This document shows positions 60,072-64,000 of a DNA stretch of 64,000 nt, one piece after another. Positions within the stretch are counted from its first letter, which is position 1. The number at the start of each line of letters is the position of its first letter. Origin of the DNA: JABDIP01 sp965227455 (GTDB lineage Bacteria; Pseudomonadota; Alphaproteobacteria; DSM-16000; Inquilinaceae); assembly GCA_965227455.1 (NCBI GenBank), contig OZ245752.1, forward strand, positions 868,001-932,000, written 5' to 3'. Under the pieces are notes generated by a model. The model saw nothing but the letters and a program-made list of their open reading frames with translations. It did no database searches and was not told the DNA's origin. Position numbers and translations under genes: made by a program.

Positions 60072-60815
60072 CTAGTTCCGCAGGTAGAGCAGCAGCATCT
60101 TCAGCAGGCTGAGGCCGATCAGCGTTCTGAACAGGAGGATGAACGTGGAGATCACGAGGTTGTCCACGTTGTGGGAAATCCCGGTCGCCGACAGTCCGAA
60201 GATCTCGGGGATATCCCAGAAAACGACCCGAATGATGTTGTCGAAGCCAAACGCCAGGAAATCCACAATTGAGGCGCCGCTCGAACCGATGAAAAACTGC
60301 GGCTCGATCCCGTTCAGCAGATAGCAGATCACCGGGAACGAGATGACAAGCGCGAAGGGCGAGAACAGCTTGTAATTGATCTGATAGTAGGAAGACGACT
60401 TGATCATCTTCAGCTGGGACGACGAGAACGACACATGAATGATCGTCCCGGCTGAGAGGCAGAATATGACGATCGCCGCCACCAGCGCCTCCACGCTGGA
60501 CAGCCAGAGCGTCGCCACCGACAGGATCAACAGCACGATGATCGTATAGAGCAGGAAATCGATGATCTTTCCGATGAAGGGCGTGCGTTTCTGCGCTGCC
60601 TCCTCCGAGTGAATCAGCGTCTCATCGGACTGCTTCGTGGCCTCCGCGGTCCGCTTCAGCGGCTGCGCGGATCGCTTCGGGGTCTCCCCGGATCGCTTTG
60701 GCCTCTCCCCGGAGCGCTTCGGCGTCTTCCCCGATCGCTTCGGCATGTTCCCAGCTTGCTTCGGCATCTTCCCAGATCGCTCGGTTGGGCGGTCAACGCA
60801 TCGTTGGTAAGTCAT
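60072..60815 (-). CDS. Membrane protein with N-terminal basic heptad repeats
   Basis: 247 residues. Residues about 10-70 are eight tandem heptads of the form KRSGxxP (PKRSGKT, PKRSGER, PKRSGET, PKRSAQP, LKRTAEA and so on). About four membrane helices follow: IGKIIDFLLYTIIVLLILSV, EALVAAIVIFCLSAGTII, FSPFALVISFPVICYLLNGI and LVISTFILLFRTLIGLSLLK. The basic tail would lie in the cytoplasm, where Lys/Arg-rich repeats could bind nucleic acid or the membrane. I do not know the family. A start 16 codons later (60767) is possible. The membrane part is less GC-rich than its surroundings. Confidence 0.65.
   Translation of the reverse strand: MTYQRCVDRPTERSGKMPKQAGNMPKRSGKTPKRSGERPKRSGETPKRSAQPLKRTAEATKQSDETLIHSEEAAQKRTPFIGKIIDFLLYTIIVLLILSVATLWLSSVEALVAAIVIFCLSAGTIIHVSFSSSQLKMIKSSSYYQINYKLFSPFALVISFPVICYLLNGIEPQFFIGSSGASIVDFLAFGFDNIIRVVFWDIPEIFGLSATGISHNVDNLVISTFILLFRTLIGLSLLKMLLLYLRN
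60614..60790 (-). repeat. Tandem 21-bp repeats encoding basic heptads
   Basis: About eight copies of a 21-base unit like GATCGCTTCGG(N) followed by CTTCCCC, read on the plus strand, lie head to tail. Each keeps the frame of the minus-strand membrane protein (one heptad per unit). Copies are imperfect but the spacing holds. Confidence 0.75.
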
Positions 60816-60914
60816 ATCAACAAGACGTTAAGAGATTGGAGACGACCCCAACCGCCGATCCGGACGCGCCGCCCGGGCCGGGTGTGCTGCGCCACCGGTT
60901 GTCCGCGCCAGGGA

Positions 60915-61014
60915 ATTGTCTCCGATTGATCGGGACAATGTATCGATTGGCGCTGCTTTGTCTCCACTGTACCCTGACAAAACGGTGCGAATTTCGCGCG
61001 AAAATCGAGACAAT
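60915..61014. promoter_or_regulatory. Operator-like repeats upstream of the PdxR-type regulator
   Basis: TTGTCTCC or its complement GAGACAA recurs: ATTGTC (60915-60920) with GACAAT (60934-60939), TTTGTCTCC (60957-60965) and GAGACAAT (61007-61014). TTTCGCGCGAAA (60992-61003) is a separate perfect palindrome. Repeated short sites of this kind are typical of MocR/PdxR operators in the shared divergent region; the last copy lies just before the ribosome site of the regulator gene. Confidence 0.55.
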
Positions 61015-61028
61015 CAGTGGAGGTGATG

Positions 61029-62417
61029 ATGACAATGTGGTTGCCGTCCCTCAATGACCGGCCCGGGCCGAAATACCTGCGCATCGCCGATGCGCTGTCG
61101 GAGGACATCTATGCCGGGCGGCTGGCCGCCGGCGACCGGCTGCCGACCCATCGCGACCTGGCCTGGCATCTGGGCGTCACCGTCGGCACCGTCAGCCGCG
61201 CCTATGCCGAGGCGGAGCGCCGCGGCCTGCTGGTCGGAGAGGTTGGACGTGGCAGCTATGTGAAGGCCGGCGCCCGCTCCACCGCCACCCTGGCGATGCC
61301 GGATCCGGGCGGCCCGGCGACCATCGAGCTTGGCATCAACAAGCCGGCCGCGGCGCTGTCCGCCCCGGAGTTTGCCGCCGGCATGACGGCGCTGGCGCAG
61401 TCCGGAGAACTCGAGACGCTGATGAACTACCAGCCCCATACCGGCCGCTGGGACCATCGCGCCGCCGGGGCGGAATGGATCGCCCGCCGCAACCTGCAGG
61501 TCGATGCCGGGCAGGTGATGCTAGTGAGCGGCGCCGAGCACGGCATCGCCGCCGCCCTGATGGGGCTGACCGATCCCGGCGACGTGGTGCTGGTGGAGGA
61601 GCTGACCTGGTCCGGCACCCGGGCGCTGGGCAGCCTGCAGCGCCTATCCCTGAAGCCGGTTGCCATGGACGAGCAGGGAATGATCCCCGAGGCGTTGGAC
61701 GCCGCCTGCCGCGCCAGCGGCGCGCGCATGCTCTACACCATGCCGACCATCCACAATCCGACCACGGTGATGATGCCGGAGGCGCGGCGGGCCGAGATCG
61801 CCGAGGTCGCCCGGACCCATGGCCTCACCATCGTCGAGGACGATGTCTACGGCATGCTGGCGGCCGACGCGCCGCCGCCGCTCTCGGCCTTTGCGCCGGA
61901 GCGCAGCCTGTACCTCACCTCGGCGTCCAAGAGCCTGGCGCCGTGCCTCAGGGTCGGCTACGCGGCGGTGCCGGTGGACCGGATCGGCCGCTTCACCGCC
62001 GCCGCCCGGGCCCTGAATTGGATGGCGCCGCCGATCGAGGCGGAGATCCTGACCCGCTGGGTCCGATCCGGCGTGGCCGACGAGATGGCGGCGCGCATCC
62101 GGGCCGACGCCGTCGTGCGGTTGGGGATCGCCCAGCGCGTGCTGGCCGGATTCTCCTTCCAGGCGACGCCCGGCGGCTTCCACATCTGGCTGCAATTGCC
62201 GGAGCCGTGGCGGGCCCAGGACATCGTCGCCGCGGCCCGGGACCGGGGCGTGTCGATGACCTCGACCGAGCTGTTCGTGCCCGGGCGGGCGGAAACGCCG
62301 CACGCGCTGAGAGTCAGCATCTGCGCCACCCGGACCCATGGTGAGCTGGAGCGCGGCCTGTCCTCGCTGGCGGAGCTGTTGCGGCAATCGCCGGAACCCT
62401 GCCTCGCCGTCGCATGA
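61029..62417 (+). CDS. pdxR: MocR/PdxR-type GntR-aminotransferase regulator
   Basis: ATG at 61029 with GGAGG five bases upstream gives 462 residues. Residues 1-78 form a GntR winged helix (PKYLRIADALSEDIYAGRLA, then AGDRLPTHRDLAWHLGVTVG and TVSRAYAEAERRGLL). From 110 on it is an aminotransferase I fold: LVSGAEHGIAAALMGLTDPG, MPTIHNPTTVMMPEARRAEI, VEDDVYGML and SASKSLAPCLRVGY with PLP-binding Lys301. Followed by a PaiB-like gene and pyridoxal kinase, it probably senses PLP and activates B6 salvage, as PdxR does. The symbol rests on context as well as fold. Confidence 0.85.
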   Translation: MTMWLPSLNDRPGPKYLRIADALSEDIYAGRLAAGDRLPTHRDLAWHLGVTVGTVSRAYAEAERRGLLVGEVGRGSYVKAGARSTATLAMPDPGGPATIELGINKPAAALSAPEFAAGMTALAQSGELETLMNYQPHTGRWDHRAAGAEWIARRNLQVDAGQVMLVSGAEHGIAAALMGLTDPGDVVLVEELTWSGTRALGSLQRLSLKPVAMDEQGMIPEALDAACRASGARMLYTMPTIHNPTTVMMPEARRAEIAEVARTHGLTIVEDDVYGMLAADAPPPLSAFAPERSLYLTSASKSLAPCLRVGYAAVPVDRIGRFTAAARALNWMAPPIEAEILTRWVRSGVADEMAARIRADAVVRLGIAQRVLAGFSFQATPGGFHIWLQLPEPWRAQDIVAAARDRGVSMTSTELFVPGRAETPHALRVSICATRTHGELERGLSSLAELLRQSPEPCLAVA

Positions 62418-62427
62418 GGGTTGCGCG

Positions 62428-63075
62428 ATGTACACGCCAAAGCCTTTTGAGGAGGCCGATCTGCAACGGCTGCGTGGAGTGGTCGAGGCCAGCAGCTTCG
62501 GCCTGCTGGTCAGCAACGGGCCGGACGCGCCGACTGCCAGCCACCTGCCGTTCTTGATCGACCTCGACACCGAGACCGGGGAGGGCGTCCTGCACTGCCA
62601 CATGGCGCGGGCCAACCCGCATTGGCAGGCGATCGAGGCCGACCCGGCGGTGCTGTCGGTGTTCACCGGCACCCATGGCTACATCTCGCCGCGCTGGTAC
62701 ACCACGCCGCTGGCGGTGCCGACCTGGAACTACGTCTCGGTGCATGTCTATGGCCGGGCCCGGACCGAGCATGAGCCCAAGGCGCTGCGGGCGCATCTGG
62801 AACGGCTGGTGGCGGTGCAGGAGGCGGGCCGGCCGGAGCCCTGGTCCATGGCCGAGCCGCCAGACGGCTTCATCGACAAGATGCTGACCGGGCTGGTCGG
62901 GGTTGAAATCGCCATCGAGCGCATCGAGGGCAAGCGCAAGATGAGCCAGAACCGGACCCCGGCGGACCAGGCCGGGGTGATCGCCGCCCTGCGCGCCGAC
63001 GGCACCGAGCGCGGGCTGGAGCTGGCCGCCGAGATGGCCCCGGAAGACTTCTCCTGGTATCGCAGCGATGCCTGA
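62428..63075 (+). CDS. PaiB-family FMN-binding protein
   Basis: 215 residues: MYTPKPFEEADLQRLRGVVE, ASHLPFLIDLD, GVLHCHMARANPHWQAIEAD, FTGTHGYISPRWYTTPLAVP, then TWNYVSVHVYGRA and MLTGLVGVEIAIERIEGKRK, MSQNR. These are family-wide motifs of PaiB/YumF-like split-barrel FMN-binding proteins, named after a B. subtilis negative regulator. Its stop overlaps the pyridoxal kinase start by 8 bp, so translation is coupled. An FMN-linked pyridoxine/pyridoxamine oxidation role would fit the context but is not proven. Confidence 0.88.
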   Translation: MYTPKPFEEADLQRLRGVVEASSFGLLVSNGPDAPTASHLPFLIDLDTETGEGVLHCHMARANPHWQAIEADPAVLSVFTGTHGYISPRWYTTPLAVPTWNYVSVHVYGRARTEHEPKALRAHLERLVAVQEAGRPEPWSMAEPPDGFIDKMLTGLVGVEIAIERIEGKRKMSQNRTPADQAGVIAALRADGTERGLELAAEMAPEDFSWYRSDA

Positions 63076-63934
63076 CAACCCTTTGAATATCCTGTCGATA
63101 CAGTCGACGGTTGCCTATGGCCATGTGGGCAACAGCGCGGCCGCGTTCCCGCTGCAGCGGCTGGGCATCGAGGTCTGGCCGGTGATCACGGTGCACTTCA
63201 GCAACCACACCGGCTATGGCGCCTGGCGCGGACCGGTGCTGCCGGCGGACGACATCGCCGAGGTGATCGAAGGGATCGGCGAGCGCGGCGCGCTGCCCCG
63301 CTGCGACGCCACGCTGAGCGGTTACATGGGCGATGTGTCGCTGGGCGACGTGATCCTGGATGCCGTTGGCAGGGTCAAGGCGGCCAACCCCGGGGCGCTG
63401 TATTGCTGCGACCCGGTGATGGGCGATATCGGGCGCGGTTTCTTCGTGCGCCCGGGCATCCCGGACTTCATGCGCGACCGGGCGGTGCCGGCGGCGGACA
63501 TCATCACCCCGAACCAGTTCGAGCTGGAATACCTGACCGGCCAGGCCGTCGACACGCTGGACCATGCCCTGTCGGCGGCGGACGCGGCCCGGGCGCTGGG
63601 GCCTGGCATCGTGCTGATTACCAGCCTGCAGCGCCAGGGCGCACCGGCCGAGACCATCGAGCTGCTGGCGCTCTCGGGCGAGGGCGCCTGGCTGGTCGGC
63701 ACGCCGCTGCTGCCGATCACGGTCAACGGCGCCGGCGACATGACGGCGGCCCTGTTCCTGGCGCACTACCTGAAAACGGGCGACGTGGCGGCGTCATTGG
63801 GCCGGGTGGCGGCGTCGGTCTTCGCGGTGATGGAGGCGACGGTCGCCGCGGGTGCGCGGGAGATCCAGATCGTCGCCGCCCAGGACGCGATCGCCGAACC
63901 GCCGGATCGGTTCCCGGTGGAGCAGGTACGGTGA
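63068..63934 (+). CDS. pdxY: Pyridoxal kinase
   Basis: 288 residues. Motifs include ILSIQSTVAYGHVGNSAAAF, ITVHFSNHTGYGAWRG, LYCCDPVMGDIGRGFFVRPG, ADIITPNQFELEYLTGQAVD and ITVNGAGDMTAALFLAHYLK with the catalytic Asp. PdxY phosphorylates pyridoxal to PLP. The start lies within the last codons of the PaiB-like gene. With PdxR and the PaiB protein it forms a B6 salvage unit. Confidence 0.93.
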   Translation: MPDNPLNILSIQSTVAYGHVGNSAAAFPLQRLGIEVWPVITVHFSNHTGYGAWRGPVLPADDIAEVIEGIGERGALPRCDATLSGYMGDVSLGDVILDAVGRVKAANPGALYCCDPVMGDIGRGFFVRPGIPDFMRDRAVPAADIITPNQFELEYLTGQAVDTLDHALSAADAARALGPGIVLITSLQRQGAPAETIELLALSGEGAWLVGTPLLPITVNGAGDMTAALFLAHYLKTGDVAASLGRVAASVFAVMEATVAAGAREIQIVAAQDAIAEPPDRFPVEQVR

Positions 63935-63945
63935 GCGGCGCTCGC

Positions 63946-64000
63946 CTAGTCCGCCAGCCGGAAACGCTCGGCTTCGCGATCCCAGACGAAGAGCTCGACG
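63946..64000 (-). CDS. Unknown protein, C-terminal end (cut by window edge)
   Basis: The minus-strand frame that ends with TAG at 63946-63948 reads VELFVWDREAERFRLAD. The aromatic-charged rhythm is that of a coding end convergent with the pyridoxal kinase gene. Too little is seen to name a family. Confidence 0.45.
   Translation of the reverse strand, partial: VELFVWDREAERFRLAD

Noticed and set aside
60614..60790. A CRISPR-like array from the short tandem repeats
   Set aside because: The units are 21 bp, head to tail, without spacers and in frame with a protein.
1..64000. tRNA, rRNA, prophage, integrase or transposase genes
   Set aside because: I searched by eye for TTCGA-type tRNA arms, rRNA motifs and recombinase motifs on both strands and found none that hold up.

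Overview
The window is GC-rich, with codon third positions dominated by G and C, and is densely coded on both strands. Protein families such as DUF3775, DUF1194, MocR/PdxR, FAS1-like MaoC, bifunctional alpha/beta hydrolase-OsmC and a DUF1127-like peptide, together with palindromic intergenic repeats of the CGTCATTGCGAG and GTCGTCCCCGGGCTTGACCC types, point to an alphaproteobacterial chromosome, most likely Rhodospirillales or a relative. I found no rRNA or tRNA gene, CRISPR array, prophage or transposase.

Layout. 0-4.1 kb: the end of a LysR regulator, a C-terminal remnant of a formate dehydrogenase alpha subunit, then a three-gene operon of HypC-like, HypD-like and HypX-like proteins. No hydrogenase or other hyp gene is in view. 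The HypC-like protein has lost its essential Cys2 (Ser instead), and the HypD-like protein has a rebuilt C-terminal cysteine region. 4.2-12.7 kb: YjbR-like protein, 2-oxoglutarate oxygenase, acyltransferase-3 membrane protein, two uncharacterised proteins, DUF3775, PEP synthase and a DUF72 protein with an apparent CTG start. 12.9-19 kb: a large secreted choice-of-anchor I protein with a beta-solenoid tail, a PhnD-like binding protein, a decayed binding-protein fragment, a duplicated SH3-type secreted protein and a small KOW-like protein.

19.2-36.5 kb is a carbohydrate region. It holds an FGGY kinase, an RbsD/FucU mutarotase, ribokinase, a HAD phosphatase, a complete ABC sugar importer (two permeases, binding protein, ATPase), OsmC, an aldo-keto reductase of the aldose dehydrogenase type, a second FGGY kinase, a class II aldolase and a PfkB kinase. 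Together these could import a pentose or 6-deoxyhexose, set its anomer, oxidise or phosphorylate it, and cleave it. Two tandem HisKA-type kinases with eroded ATP-binding lobes interrupt the region.

36.5-54.7 kb is mixed housekeeping and accessory content. It includes a lipoprotein, MBL hydrolase, MFS transporter, hydrolase-OsmC fusion, phosphodiester glycosidase, CatB-like acetyltransferase, an SsuABC/TauABC-type importer divergent from a MarR regulator with a four-Cys tail, an overlapping methyltransferase-DUF1801-SDR operon, GST, DUF1194, a second methyltransferase and a MaoC-like hydratase. 54.8-57.9 kb is a two-gene cassette: a small two-helix membrane protein and an exported TPR protein with repeats of exactly 141 bp. 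A perfect 21-bp direct repeat flanks the cassette, and both proteins carry the same short Gly-Asp motif. 58.1-64 kb has a PEP mutase/isocitrate lyase-family enzyme, a LysR regulator, a membrane protein with tandem basic heptads, and a vitamin B6 operon (PdxR-type MocR, PaiB-like flavoprotein, pyridoxal kinase).

The two loci that look least explained are the HypC(C2S)-HypD-HypX operon and the repeat-flanked membrane/TPR cassette.
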